64,000 nt of DNA from Camarhynchus parvulus (Eukaryota; Chordata; Aves; Passeriformes; Thraupidae). This document shows positions 48,705 through 59,944 of this stretch, one piece after another (the stretch's first letter is position 1; every line of letters starts with the position of its first letter). The stretch spans positions 18,337,733 to 18,401,732 of the forward strand of contig NC_044574.1 in the NCBI RefSeq assembly GCF_901933205.1, given 5' to 3'. A program made the position numbers and the translations under genes. The notes under the pieces were generated by a model that worked only from the letters and a program-made list of their open reading frames with translations, made no database searches and was not told the origin of the DNA.

Positions 48705-48772
48705 GAACAGGCCATGTCTCAATCCCACTGAAGCTGATGGAGTTACATCAGTTTTGAACAACAGAGTATCTT
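48705..48772 (+). repeat. Short relic of an old amniote repeat
   Basis: CTCAATCCCACTGAAGCTGA followed by TGGAGTTACATCAGTTTTGAA closely follows the remembered block 'ccattgaagtcaatggagttacaccagt' of old reptile and bird repeats. Confidence 0.4.
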
Positions 48773-49079
48773 GCCTTAAGTACTTAGACTTCAGTGTAAG
48801 CCTGTTTCCAAAGCATAAAAGTCCTCCTGTACAATTTTCCTGTTGTCATCCAATGTCCTGATACAAGTCTTTCACTATGGCATAAAAAGCTACCAATCAC
48901 TGAACCAATATTGCTTGCCAAACTTTCAGCAACAATTTGTTCTAATCAATAATTTTTATGTAAAATTAATTGGCACTCTCTTTGCTACTTTTATCTCCAC
49001 AACTTCCATTATGCAATTTGGCCTATGAATTTACTTAAAAAAGAATGATAACATTTACTATCATGATGAAGAGCTTATT

Positions 49080-49400
49080 GACAATGAGGATTTTTCACCC
49101 AAGTCAATAAAATGCAGATTACTGTTTAAAAATTAAAAGTTCAAAGGAATTGCTTAAGAAGCCAAAACTGTAATAGAAACTTATCAAAGCTAAATGAGCA
49201 ATAAATAAGACAGTATGAAAACTGTCAGAGCAACTTAGCATCCCCATTCTATTTGTGCTTCATTTTATTAGCTAATCAAAGTGTCATATTATTTCTACTG
49301 GCATCTATTTACTGCCATGTAATTTTGATAAGGGCACCATCTGTATTTATAAAAGCATTATCTTAATAGCTGTCTAACAATCTACAAACATAGGTGATAT
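49080..49400. promoter_or_regulatory. Possible conserved noncoding element
   Basis: Nonrepetitive AT-rich sequence with TTTTATTAGCTAATCAAAGT, TGTCATATTATTTCTACTGG, GCCATGTAATTTTGATAAGG and GCATTATCTTAATAGCTG. It has many homeodomain, GATA-like and TCF/LEF-like cores and no open frame. It is among the most enhancer-like blocks here by composition. Confidence 0.3.
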
Positions 49401-49404
49401 TTAA

Positions 49405-50324
49405 CTTTTCTAAGGGGATCAATTTTAAACCAGGCAAAAGGACTGATATAAGTCAATAGGCTCTGCTAACACATCCAGGGTCCTGTCTGGATCTCCTGCT
49501 GCCTTGTGCCAATGCAGCAGCCTCACACTTACACCAAGCAGGTGAATTTGTTTGACACGCTCTGCACTCTTCTTTGCTTTATTAAGATGTACAGCCATGA
49601 ATTTTGTTTAGCAGGGCTTAGAGCTGCCCAGATTTTAAATCCCTGGCAAAAAAACGAATTGTCACACACTATTTTTGCCACAAAGAAAGTTTGTTTAAGT
49701 GATACTGCTAATTTAAATTCTCTGTGAATGAGGGGTTTCTCCCCTCTTTAAGAATTCAATGGATAATTTAGGGATATCATTTTTTATCTGTTAATATGTT
49801 TTTATGTTCCCACCTTCTGCATTGCCCTGGGCCTATCAGTGGAGTGAGGGCCTCCCACACGCACCCCAGGTCAAGTCTCTCCCATCCCACAAGTGCCACA
49901 ACCCCTCAGATTCCTACTTTCTCCTGGCTCCCAACTCTCACCCGTGTAGTGCAGGGCAGCCCAGCTCTACAAAGGAAGAAGGTAAGTAACCTGCAAGTAG
50001 GCTCTGCACTTGGGTTCATTTCCAAGGGACAGGAGATACCGCTCCGATTCCCTCCTTCCAGATGAGGAGCCAAACGCCACCTTCTAGTCAAGTTTGAACA
50101 CAACAGGACCAATATAGCTTTAAAGATGCAATGCATAGGACTTTGTGCTTTGGGTGGTCTCAGAAGAATGTACGAGTCCTGATGGGGATCACTGTACACA
50201 GCTTTGGTACCCTCTTCACCCTGACTCTTTCTGCCATCATACAGGTGTTGTCATCTTACTGCAAAAGTTCCCATATCTTCTCGGTGATTTCTCATGGGCA
50301 TCTCCTCACAGCACTGACTCCTTC
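49405..50324. other. Unique sequence, GC-richer in part, no gene seen
   Basis: About 49.80-50.20 kb is GC-richer and carries overlapping frames on both strands without domains. No CpG island. Confidence 0.4.
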
Positions 50325-50385
50325 CTCTTCACAGTGGACAACAAACTCCAACTCTCTTCACAGCACAACCAACAAACTCCAACTC
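50325..50385. repeat. Imperfect tandem duplication of about 30 bp
   Basis: CTCTTCACAG occurs at 50325-50334 and 50354-50363, and CAACAAACTCCAACTC at 50339-50354 and 50370-50385. The period is 29 to 31 bp because of a small insertion in the second copy. Confidence 0.85.
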
Positions 50386-50389
50386 CCAT

Positions 50390-51035
50390 CTCAGCCAGCT
50401 AACCCTTTTGTAGCACTCGTCTTCTTATTGGACACAGCTGTGGCCTGTTAAGGGCAGGCCTGTTCCTAATCTTTGGTGATTGGTACAGCTGCAGCTCCTC
50501 AGGTGTGAGACTACCTTCTGCACTACCTTTATTTTCTTACATTCTATCCCTCCACACACAAGGGCAATCCCTGGCAGCTCAGCTCTGCACAACAAGGGGT
50601 GATGCCAGCTGCAGGCCCATGGCTCCTTTGGCACCTTTCTGCTAAAGCACTGCCAGCCTTACAGCTCAAAGCACTCTCTGAACATCTCTTTAAAAGAATT
50701 TGCGCTATGAGCAGCAGAACTTAAACCATCTCATTTTTAAGCAGTCACTAAAGAAGGGACTTTCTGTAATGCTAAAGCAGAACAAGGCACCTAAACTCTG
50801 AAACCTCACACAAGAGTTAGCTACAGAAAACGCTGGGGACTTTGCTCATTAGTTCTAGTTCTAACCTACTGGTCAACAGGATGGTGAAATAGGAATTTCT
50901 ACAGGATTAAATCCTGGGGGATCTCAAACACATTGTCTAAAAGCATGGTTAGGGGGAAAAGAGGAGGAAAATGCAGTCTATGCACTACATGACAAGTACA
51001 TGTCAAATATTCTTAGACTGATTTTAGTACATTCA
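50390..51035. other. Unique sequence, no gene seen
   Basis: Nothing recognised. Short frames lack domains. Confidence 0.45.
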
Positions 51036-51039
51036 TTTC

Positions 51040-51320
51040 TAATATATTTCAGTGTTAATTGCCATCTCCTATTTGACATAATAATTATACAAAACTGAAT
51101 AACTATAAAATTGCTGCCTTATATTGCAAATTAGTAATTATAGTAGTAAACATTAACAACATGCCATATATAAAATAGTGATTTGTATATTGAAATGAAT
51201 TAGAAATAATTGGAATATGCGATAATTAAAATTATGCAAACATTAGCTATCTAATTGTTAGGTCGATTTTTTTTCATTAAGATTCTCCTTTTAGAGGTTG
51301 ATATCATTATCCAAAAATTT
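51040..51320. promoter_or_regulatory. Very AT-rich homeodomain-site cluster, possible enhancer
   Basis: In about 250 bp the sequence contains ATAATAATTATAC, CAAATTAGTAATTATAG, GAATTAGAAATAATTGG, GCGATAATTAAAATTATGC and AGCTATCTAATTG. TAATTA or its one-off variants recur many times, yet the stretch is not a simple repeat. This density of homeodomain cores is characteristic of some developmental enhancers but also occurs in plain AT-rich DNA. Confidence 0.3.
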
Positions 51321-51324
51321 TTAA

Positions 51325-53095
51325 ATGTGTAACTCGAAGGCTTTTTTTTAAAATCCAAGAGGGAATGAAGAAATGAAATATGCCCTGATTGAGCCCAAAT
51401 GGGGATTTGAGGCAATATTCATGCATACAACTATCCATGCAGGGCCATGAGGAGAAAACCTTCAAGAATATCTTCCCAAACAAAGAGGAATCCCTTTCCT
51501 GTCCAATCTGCAGAATGTGTCACAACCCTTACAGCTCAGAAACTTGTAACCAGAATCACTCACTGCGATTAGCAGCGACAGCATCCTCAAAGACATCTTC
51601 TTGCCACTGTGACCTCTCAGGACTTCTGTGCAGAAAACTGCTTGAAAGCAGCTGTGGAATATCCACCTCAGGCTGCAGCTGGCTTTTTGTGGATCTGTCT
51701 TATCCTTTTCCTGTAGGAAGCACTTAGGTGAGCACAGTGAATCCACCTCAGACCCTCTCTTTACTACAGCAGTTCTGTACCTCTTTTCCTCCTGTTCCGT
51801 GGTATGTGTGTCCCTTGCTAAGGAAAGACCTCTTTCTCTCTGTTGGTCATCACAACATTTACAAACACAGAGTTAACTTCAGAGACAGGGCTTTGGAAAC
51901 TCTTACCTTAGACTTCAGGTGAGGTGTATGTTTGGTAAAATGTAGAAACTGCAAACTGGAAAGGAACATATAGAAGTAGGGCCAAAGCTAAATTAATACC
52001 TAGCACAACCTTCAAACTTCAGTACTGATAGTACTGAAGATCTGCAATACCTATCACCCACACTGGGAGTTTTAAGGACTGCTTAGATTCAAGCTTTGTC
52101 AGAAGGAAAACAGGAGGCACTTCTGTCCTGGCAAAAATTTCCAGCTACTTTCAACTCCTTCCCTCATATTTTTGTATCCTGTATCTTTGTCCTTTTCTCT
52201 TCCCCTCTCTAATGCTCATCTGCCTCCTAGCTTCGTTTTTTCAGTGCTATAGAAGCCCTAATGGAGAGGAGGAATTTGAGACGTGAAAGCTGCTGTAGTG
52301 TGCAAGCAAGGAACAAATTAGGTTGCTAAAATTATGTGGTAACTCTATATTTATCTGCTAAAGAACACCCTCAATAGTAGTGTAAGACTGGAGAACTAAC
52401 CAGAAAATCTAGATGCTTTTATCAGCAATTGAGCACTGAGAGGAAATCGCCACTTTATGAAATTGTTTTCTTTGATAAGGGGAGTTTCTTAGTGCTGTAA
52501 ATCTAGCTCACATGAGTGATCATACAGCCACAGGTACAACGTTCATGATTACCTAAGTAAACAGTATGCACCAAATCAATTAAAAACAATCTTTAAAAGA
52601 AGGTACATAATTTAATTGTAACCATGTACAGTTCTGCTCTAATTTATCTTCTGGTCACTTGCAAGGGATTTTACTTAGATGTTTAATCTAACATTCATTG
52701 CAAAGGGTAATTCTCATGAAATTGCTATGGCATCTCCTGTATCACTTAATGCAAATGCTTCAGTGCCTCGGCAATGGAGAGGAGCTTTTTCAATAAAGAC
52801 ACACATCTCAGTGTATGAAGGGCTCTCTTTGTTCAAGTTGTTTTAAAAGCAGCAAAATGTTTCACAGTAACGAGACATTCAGATTCTAACACCAGCTACA
52901 TTTAGGTGACAAATCACATTCCAAATAGTGGATGTACATCACACGTCCATCATGCGGCTAGAAATATGGGCTTCAGACATGTTTTGCATATAAAAGCATG
53001 CCCAGACTCATGAACTTGCACAGAAACACTAGACACTATCAACTGATGTGCCGCATTAAAATATGCTTCTGACATTAAAAAAATCAAACAAAAAA
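51325..53095. other. Unique sequence, no gene recognised
   Basis: A 112-codon Cys-rich plus-strand frame (51389-51727) and an opposed 94-codon frame have no proper domain. An octamer lies at 52749-52756. Confidence 0.4.
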
Positions 53096-53100
53096 CCCAA

Positions 53101-53115
53101 AACAACAACAACAAA
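53101..53115. repeat. (AAC)n short array
   Basis: Five trinucleotide units of AAC/ACA within an A-rich context, not significant on its own. Confidence 0.7.
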
Positions 53116-53443
53116 ATAAACCCAAAATGCTTATTTGTGGCTCCTGAATCCAGATTTAAGACCCTTAAATAAGCAGCCCAGTCATTAAGGGTCGTGTAGC
53201 TGTCAGCACCCATTAACCACACTATTTGTTTACATGTATAGAGTGAATTGCAGCAGGTACCAAAGCAAAGGACAGACCACATGTACCATATGCAAACAGG
53301 AGCTAAGCTTTTTCAACCATCTATAAAAGCATGGTGGTCATCCAATGGGAGGGGAATTGCTTCCTGGGGAAGGAAGATTGACACCAAAAGGGAAGATGAG
53401 AGCAGCAGGAAAAGGCTTCACAGACTGGGATACCCACAGGAGA

Positions 53444-53458
53444 CAACAACAACAACAA
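53444..53458. repeat. (CAA)5 short array
   Basis: Five CAA units, 330 bp from a similar array at 53101. They give a run of Thr or Gln in overlapping short frames but no gene is apparent. Confidence 0.75.
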
Positions 53459-53914
53459 GACATCCACATTCCTGGGCAGTGGGCGGACAAAATGTTAAGG
53501 ACTTGTATAGTAAAATGTCAAGGCTGAGCTCTCATTCCTTCTTCAAAAATCTTTTCACATCAGAATTACTTCCAATTTAGATTGGTTTCGTTATTTGGCA
53601 CCACATAGCCAGTTTGGGAATGCAGTGAGCTGGGGCTGGTAGCTCCCATGGCCATGGGACATACACAGCTACAGCTGGGGACAAAAAACATGCAGCTCCA
53701 TGACCAATTCATCTTCCTGGGGAAGAAAATATTTTGCACAAAACAAAGATCTGGCTATTATAATCTGCTGTTCAAACATATATAGGAAAGAGGTTTTCTG
53801 AATAACATCCCACTTGACATGGACTTCTTTTTGGGCTGTTTAGCAGGGGTTGAGAGGAGGCAAAAGAGAAGAGAGAATTGGCACAAACACAACCTTCAGC
53901 CCTGAGTACTGATT

Positions 53915-53935
53915 TGCCATCAGCATATTACCAAA
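53915..53935 (+). repeat. 21-bp exact repeat, copy 1
   Basis: Positions 53915-53935, beginning TGCCATCAGCATATTACCAA, recur exactly at 54785-54805, 870 bp downstream in the same orientation. The flanks share only a few bases. The word is not low-complexity. Confidence 0.85.
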
Positions 53936-54784
53936 CCCCTGATGAAACAGCACCTCAGTGACAGGCAGCAGAGGGGGTTTCAAGGAAATCTTGCTGATAA
54001 CTGCACATACATTTTCTCCATCTGCCAATTTTCTCTGGAGAAGGAGATAATCTGTTCCCTTACTCCAGTATTCCTCATTATTAGAAGCAAACAGGCTGGG
54101 TTTTGTTTGGTTTGATTTTAATTAAGACCCCTACCAATAATGCTGTCCATCATCTTAGAAAATGGTTCAGGAGGACATCTACTTTCTTTCACAGTTATTT
54201 TTCACCTTTAATCTTTCGCTGAATGTATAAAACATCACAGTCGGTACAGATTCCCATATTTAAAGAATACTGATGTAAGCAGTTATAAATCTTTTTACTT
54301 AGAAGCTCTCTCTTCAGGTTACCATTACAATCCATCTGCCTAATAAATGTATTTATAAATGTGCATGTTTTCACACCTCTCTCACCAATATGGTGACACA
54401 GTGCTTGGTAATCATGATACAATTATTCAAGACCAGCAATGTAAGTCTATGCTTTCTTCCTTGATACAAAAGCTCTGTACCTGTTAGCCAGCATGGGGTT
54501 TTTTATCAAAAAATCCTCTTAAATGTTTTCATTCTCCTGACATAAGTGAAATGGTTATGTTACAGGGAAGATTAAAATACTTTACTCTGTTCGTAAAAAA
54601 TAAACCCCATACACAAACTCAAAATATAAATATTGCCCTTCTAGGGAAAATACATTTATGGTCATGTTTGCATAGTCCAAACACCAACTCATCAGTAATT
54701 TGAAATCATTACCAACCTTTAGTTTGTACAATGGAGTAAGTAAAAACATTAATTTAAATATCTTTCCACACAGAAAAACTCTAC

Positions 54785-54805
54785 TGCCATCAGCATATTA
54801 CCAAA
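54785..54805 (+). repeat. 21-bp exact repeat, copy 2
   Basis: Second copy of the word at 53915-53935. Next to it lies AT-rich DNA without a gene. Confidence 0.85.
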
Positions 54806-55890
54806 ACCAATTTTCCTACATCAACTCACATCTTCCCCTAATTCTGTAGCATAGCTCTTGGGAGTTGCTACAAGGTCTGTGTAAACTGAAAATCTAAATA
54901 ACATTATGACGGCTGTTACAGAACTAATTTATAATCTAATACCCTAGTTGAATTTAATACCCTACTTATTTATTCAAGCAAAATATCTGGAAAAGATATG
55001 TCACATCATAATGCAGTTTTTATGAAAATGGAAAAATAAAGAGGAACTTTAAGAATGCATAATAATAATCAGTAGGGACAGGTACAAGCAAGAACTGTTG
55101 CCTGCCCATCACACGAACAAAAGCTACAGTGCCTTAGTAATTGGACTGTTTGTTTCAGAATTCAATTATTGCCAAATCTAGTATTTTATATTAGACGTGC
55201 AAGCTGAAAATGCTTCTTGTATTAATGCTATTAGTTCCACAGTACAGCAGCATGTAAGTGGTGGACAAACTGCTGCCTCCTCATCAGCCACCTTTAACAG
55301 CTCCTTTTTTTAACTGAATTGAAGAATTGAGCTTTATAGCAATATTTCTAAACATGCTATTTTATTATTAACACAGTCATACATGCATTGTAACTTTCAA
55401 GTTAATGAAAATAGACTGTGCCAGTGAATATAAAATTTACCTCTCAATTTGCCTTTTCTAAGACCTTCCAAGTGAATACCTCTCTCAAATATCATTTTGT
55501 AAAAATATTTAGGGACACAGCAGGAGAGAAAACAAATAGGCTAAAATCATTCACAAAACATTTTGCTATTGAAGTGTCATTGCTGGATAAGCCCTGTTAG
55601 CTATTCTGGCAGAAACAGCAGTTTATAAAAACTTAGTAGACCTGAATAGCATATTTATATGGCAGAGCTGAATGCCCAGAAAAAGGACAGCATCCATTCT
55701 TAGTAAACTTAATACCCACTGTGGAGGTCTGCATAAATCATACTACAGCAAATGCATAACCTTGTTGCTTAACTTGAGCTGTGCTGCAGACTCCAGGCTT
55801 TCAGTCTCCACCTGGCATTTAGCAGACCAGAGGCAGTCACTGACCATCATGCTCTGGTGTTTGCCAGGGAGCATCAGCAGCACCCACCAC

Positions 55891-55914
55891 AAAAAAAAAA
55901 AAATATATATATAT
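55891..55914. repeat. (A)13 followed by (TA)n
   Basis: Thirteen A run into an alternating TA tract of about five units. A compound simple repeat. Confidence 0.9.
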
Positions 55915-55919
55915 TTATA

Positions 55920-58190
55920 CGTAGAAGAAACCATTTATATGTTGTTTTAACCCTCTCAAGTAGTTAAATTCCTTCATTTAAATACACAATTCGCTCTAGG
56001 TGAAAGGTTGTACTGAGGCTATTGTGAAAATGTCATTACCTTATTCACACAATTTGTTTCTGTGTGCTTAGGTGCACCCAGCCACAGAGCAGACGAAATT
56101 CACCAATCTGGAAATCCAGGGCACAAAGACAGAAACTGGCCAACTCTGCTACCCTCGATGGTGACACTGTGTTAGAGGACACAGGATATGCCTGGTTGAG
56201 CTTAACAATCACACCTCCCTTACAATAGGGTTTACTCTAAGTAAAAATCTCAAAAGAAGATGAAAGGCTGCTGTCCAAGACAAGCCACAAAGTGACAATT
56301 AGATAATTCCTCTTCACTTTTCTCCAAAAACCTACAGTTCCTTATCAGAAACACTTCACAGAACTACTGATTAGAGAGATGCTACATCCTACTCCCTATG
56401 AATATATTCCTAAGGTTTCTCTTAAAAACTGGCTTATTGTTATCTTCTTTCAGGAGGTCAGAGGCTTGTCAAGTCCTTGCCCTCCTACGATGTTCCCTCA
56501 CATCCTCCACCAGCCCCTAAAGGCCACAGGATTGGCAGCCCCGTGCTGCTGCCTCCTTGAAGCCCCATCGTAGCCAGCCCCAACGGCAGTAGGAGCTCCC
56601 CTCTGCTGCTCCTGTGCTCCTGTACCCTGTGGCAGGTTTTCTTTTAGCTAAGAAAGGAAACAGGAGGCCAAAGAGCCTGGTCTGCAGGATCACAGCAATC
56701 ACGCAATGGATGCACGGGCAAGGGTGCAAAGAAGCACAAGAGCCACCAGCACTGCTCTTCTCAGAGGGCTCTTCCCTGAGAAGAGTTGGACTCTGACAAC
56801 CCCATCCTCCTCCCACATCTTCTATACTGCTTCAGAGACAGAAAGACAAGAAAAAAAGTTTGCCTAAACAGCCAGGAAAGTGGCAGAGTACTGACAAGGA
56901 CAGGCTTTGCACTCCCATCTGTCAGGGAGGTAAAGCTGCAGCAGGAGCCATAAGTGGACTACCCAAAAATGTTTCTAGATATATCAATATTTTATGTGCT
57001 TTATTTAGTTAAAAAAGATATATCTGTGGGAAAAAAACCTGTAATATGAGATTAACTTCCCTTATACTTACTAAAAATAAACATTATGCATGAACTCCAT
57101 TTGAGTGCAGTTAGCTATAATACACTTGATGTAAAATCTTTTTCCATCAACTTTATAAAAATAATGCTCAGGTTATTAAGTTACTTGACATCCTAGAGAA
57201 GTGCCAAACAAATCTGGAAAAATGAGGGTAAAAGTGGAGGGCAGGGGAGCCTTTTGTTGTTTGTGTTTCTTTACTGTATTTCTGCTCTTTGCATTTCTGA
57301 ACTCTACCAGGGTAGAAGTAGTCCCCAGAACACACTGAATAATTATATGGGGAATCCCCATAAGCTATCTTTGGGCAACTTTAACTTCTTTTTTTTTCCA
57401 CCAAGGGTACAAGAGGGACTCATAAAATGGAAGATCCTCAGCTCTTGGTCCTTCAGGCAAGCAATAAACTTCCCCTGGCCATGCACAGCATGAAGGCTCC
57501 TCTTCTTTCTTTCAACAAAAGGCTAAAATCTGCCTGCATTTCTCTTCACCGATCCTTCACTAGGGGAAATTATTTTGGACAGCAGCATGGCCAGCTGCTC
57601 TTAATTATAAATCAGGTCTCCAGCATATGTGCACAGTACAGGGGGCCACTCCAACAGTCAGTGAGATAAAGGTGTACAGGTGAGCCAGCCCTCCCAGGAG
57701 CAAACACTGGCACAGGAGTTGAAAGGGTGCAGCTCTGAACCCACAAAGCCAGCCCTCGATGAGTTCAGCTCCTGCATCTTCATCAACCCTTCCCAGAGGA
57801 AATGCTCCCATATTTATTGCTGCTGGAGGAGAGTGGGGCTCAAAACCTTCACTGCCTTACCATTTCCTTATCAACTTTTTCTCATTTGATTTTAAGACAT
57901 TCATTAACAGCCAGATTTATGGGGGGTTTTCTTTTAAGTAAAAACAAACAGGCAAATATGGCCTAAGGACTAAATGCATCCCATGAAGTTCTACACCATG
58001 GCCTGAGGCCACTCTCTCAACTCTTTCAAATATTTAAGGATTGCAGAAAGACAGGAACCTCAGGAGAACATCTTGCCCAACATACCAATCACAGCATTAT
58101 TTCAGCAGAGAAATATCTGGTAATAACAGAGTCCAGGTTTTTCCTCAGTGGGTGCCTCAAGCACTAACACTCATGGTTCAGACTCCAATC
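55920..58190. other. Unique sequence, no gene recognised
   Basis: A GC-richer patch at 56.46-56.82 kb carries opposed frames (99 and 60 codons) without domains. The overlapping frames at 57.25-57.94 kb are in several phases. Nothing recognised. Confidence 0.4.
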
Positions 58191-58194
58191 AATC

Positions 58195-58310
58195 AGACTC
58201 ATTTACACTAAGTGGTGCTGAGGGCCAAGGAACTCCCACTGAAGCGAACGCATTGCCTGAAAATCCTACCACATCTTTAGGTTCTTAGATGTGGACTTAT
58301 GAAAGAATTT
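58195..58310 (+). repeat. Ancient amniote repeat relic
   Basis: CATTTACACTAAGTGGTGCT, GGAACTCCCACTGAAGCGAA, CTGAAAATCCTACC and TTAGGTTCTTAGATGTGGAC occur in order. They resemble a widely distributed old reptile/bird repeat ('tttacact..', 'aactcccattgaagtcaatg', 'ttgaaaatccca', 'taggcgcctaa'). It shares TGAAAATCCTA with the relic at 59.85 kb. Confidence 0.4.
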
Positions 58311-58314
58311 AGTC

Positions 58315-59185
58315 AATGAGTTTGAGTTCACAGCTTAAATCACATAGTTCTATTTTACTGGCTTTATGAAGGTTTTCACTCCTTTTACTTTTCTTTTCCC
58401 CTAAAGGCTGATGAGTTTAAAAGAGGAAGATTTTGATGTTCTCCACTGTACTCTGGTACACCTGCATCCAAGTTCCAAATATTAGCAGGTATGCTTGTTA
58501 TCCTTTTTATATCTTGGGGTTTTTTTTCATCCTTTAGCCTTAGAAGCAGACCTGAATGAAAACTTGAGTCATGATCCTTTTTGTTAGCAACATGGCACCA
58601 CACAATCCCTACAGTCAAAAAATAATCATCCATTTAGTTGAGGAACAAAATAAAGGAGACTGCAGCAAAGAGTGTTGGACAGAAGAGGAAAGAGCCAAAG
58701 GGAAAAGGGCATTGAACAACACAGCATGGAGAAAGGGTGCAATATTCTTAATACATAATAAGCATTCACAGTTAAATGGCAAGCAGAAAGCACTGGCTAC
58801 TGCAGCTGAGGTTCTAGCTTGGTAAGCAGTGTGTTCACTCCATATGTTCAGCAAGCACCAACCTAAGCCATCTGCTGCTTCTTGTGTTTGTGGTAAAGGG
58901 AGCCAAAACATACCTGATTTCTCACACCTGCTCCAAATGGAAAACACCTACAAAGAAAATAAAGCACACCTCCTTGGTGGACACAAACCTCTGGAGAGTG
59001 TGTGTCTGTGCTTGTGTCTTGGGTGGGGGAGAAGAGTTCATCCCCCTGCATTGCATAACATGCCAGAAAAATGTATGACATCTTCTAATAACTACAGGGC
59101 AGATTTTTCCAGTCAGGCATGTGCAATTGGGCTAGCCTAACTTAGGCATGCAAATAGCAGATGTGCATGCACAGATATCTGACCT
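58315..59185. other. Unique sequence, no gene recognised
   Basis: Opposed frames at 58571-59140 (84-110 codons) show no domain. An octamer lies at 59148-59155. Confidence 0.4.
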
Positions 59186-59190
59186 GCATA

Positions 59191-59204
59191 CACACACACA
59201 CACA
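59191..59204. repeat. (CA)7 short microsatellite
   Basis: Seven CA units, uninterrupted. Confidence 0.85.
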
Positions 59205-59439
59205 GAGATAATTCATATTTCACAGCTATGACAGTACTGGGGCACGGGTTTATCTTCAAAAGTTGACTCTTACTTGTGGAATTTTGCATCCTGATAGCAA
59301 GGAAAACATGTTCATTTATGTTATTCAGCTATTATTCTGGTATTCAGATGGAATTCAAAGCAGTCACGTAGAGCAAAATTGACCCAATGTTTCAGAAGAA
59401 GTAGGAGCAATGTATGGTAAGGAAAAGATTTAAATCAAT

Positions 59440-59610
59440 CTCTACCTACTATATTAGCAGCACTGCTATTTATATAATATTGTACCTAAAAACAGGCTCA
59501 AGAATTATTATTTTTAGTATTTGCGAATTAGATCACGAGAGAGAGCAATTTAAGTGGTGCATTGAGTGTTTTATGAACATGCAGTGACAAGTAAGATTGC
59601 TGTACATGGG
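59440..59610. promoter_or_regulatory. Possible conserved noncoding element
   Basis: Nonrepetitive sequence with AAGAATTATTATTTTTAG, TTGCGAATTAGATCACGAG, GCAATTTAAGTGGTGCATTG (an NKX2-like AAGTGG core) and TTTTATGAACATGC. No frame. Enhancer-like composition only. Confidence 0.25.
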
Positions 59611-59842
59611 CAAATATGACAAGTGAAATGAAAGAGCCAGGAAATAACAGAACTCAGAAGCACAGCTGTACAAGGGCTAGATGGCTCTTACATCTTTTGT
59701 CCTGTGATGATTTGGCTGCCATTGGCTGATCTCACCAGAAACTGAGGAAAGCAAATAATGAAAAAAAAAAAAGTATCCTCAAAGCTGCTGAGAAAGGAGT
59801 AACAGATTCAGGCTCTGACCTGACAAAGTCATGGAGCCAACG

Positions 59843-59940
59843 TCCTTTTGAAAATCCTAATATAGAAACCTAAAGATGTGACCCGATTTCAAAAAGTACT
59901 GAGCACTCAGAAGATCTTATTGACTTCAGTATAAGCAACT
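59843..59940 (+). repeat. Ancient amniote repeat relic (CTGAGCAC class)
   Basis: CCTTTTGAAAATCCTAATAT, AACCTAAAGATGTGACCC, GATTTCAAAAAGTACTGAGC and CTTATTGACTTCAGTATAAG occur in order. They follow the remembered repeat 'cttttgaaaatcccac..cctaaatatgtggcccgattttcaaaagtgctgagcacc...cccattgacttcaatggga'. The ordered match over nearly 100 bp is convincing, but the family name is not recalled with certainty. Confidence 0.5.
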
Positions 59941-59944
59941 ACAA

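Larger units (their letters stand above)
53460..55890. other. AT-rich unique sequence, no gene seen
   Basis: Apart from the 21-bp repeat, nothing is recognised. Frames are at most 75 codons. Confidence 0.4.

Noticed and set aside
51389..51727. Cys-rich 112-codon frame with SCPICRMCHNPY, suggestive of a zinc-binding domain.
   Set aside because: Cys and His spacing does not fit RING, C2H2 or LIM patterns. An opposed 94-codon frame overlaps it and there is no splice or promoter context.
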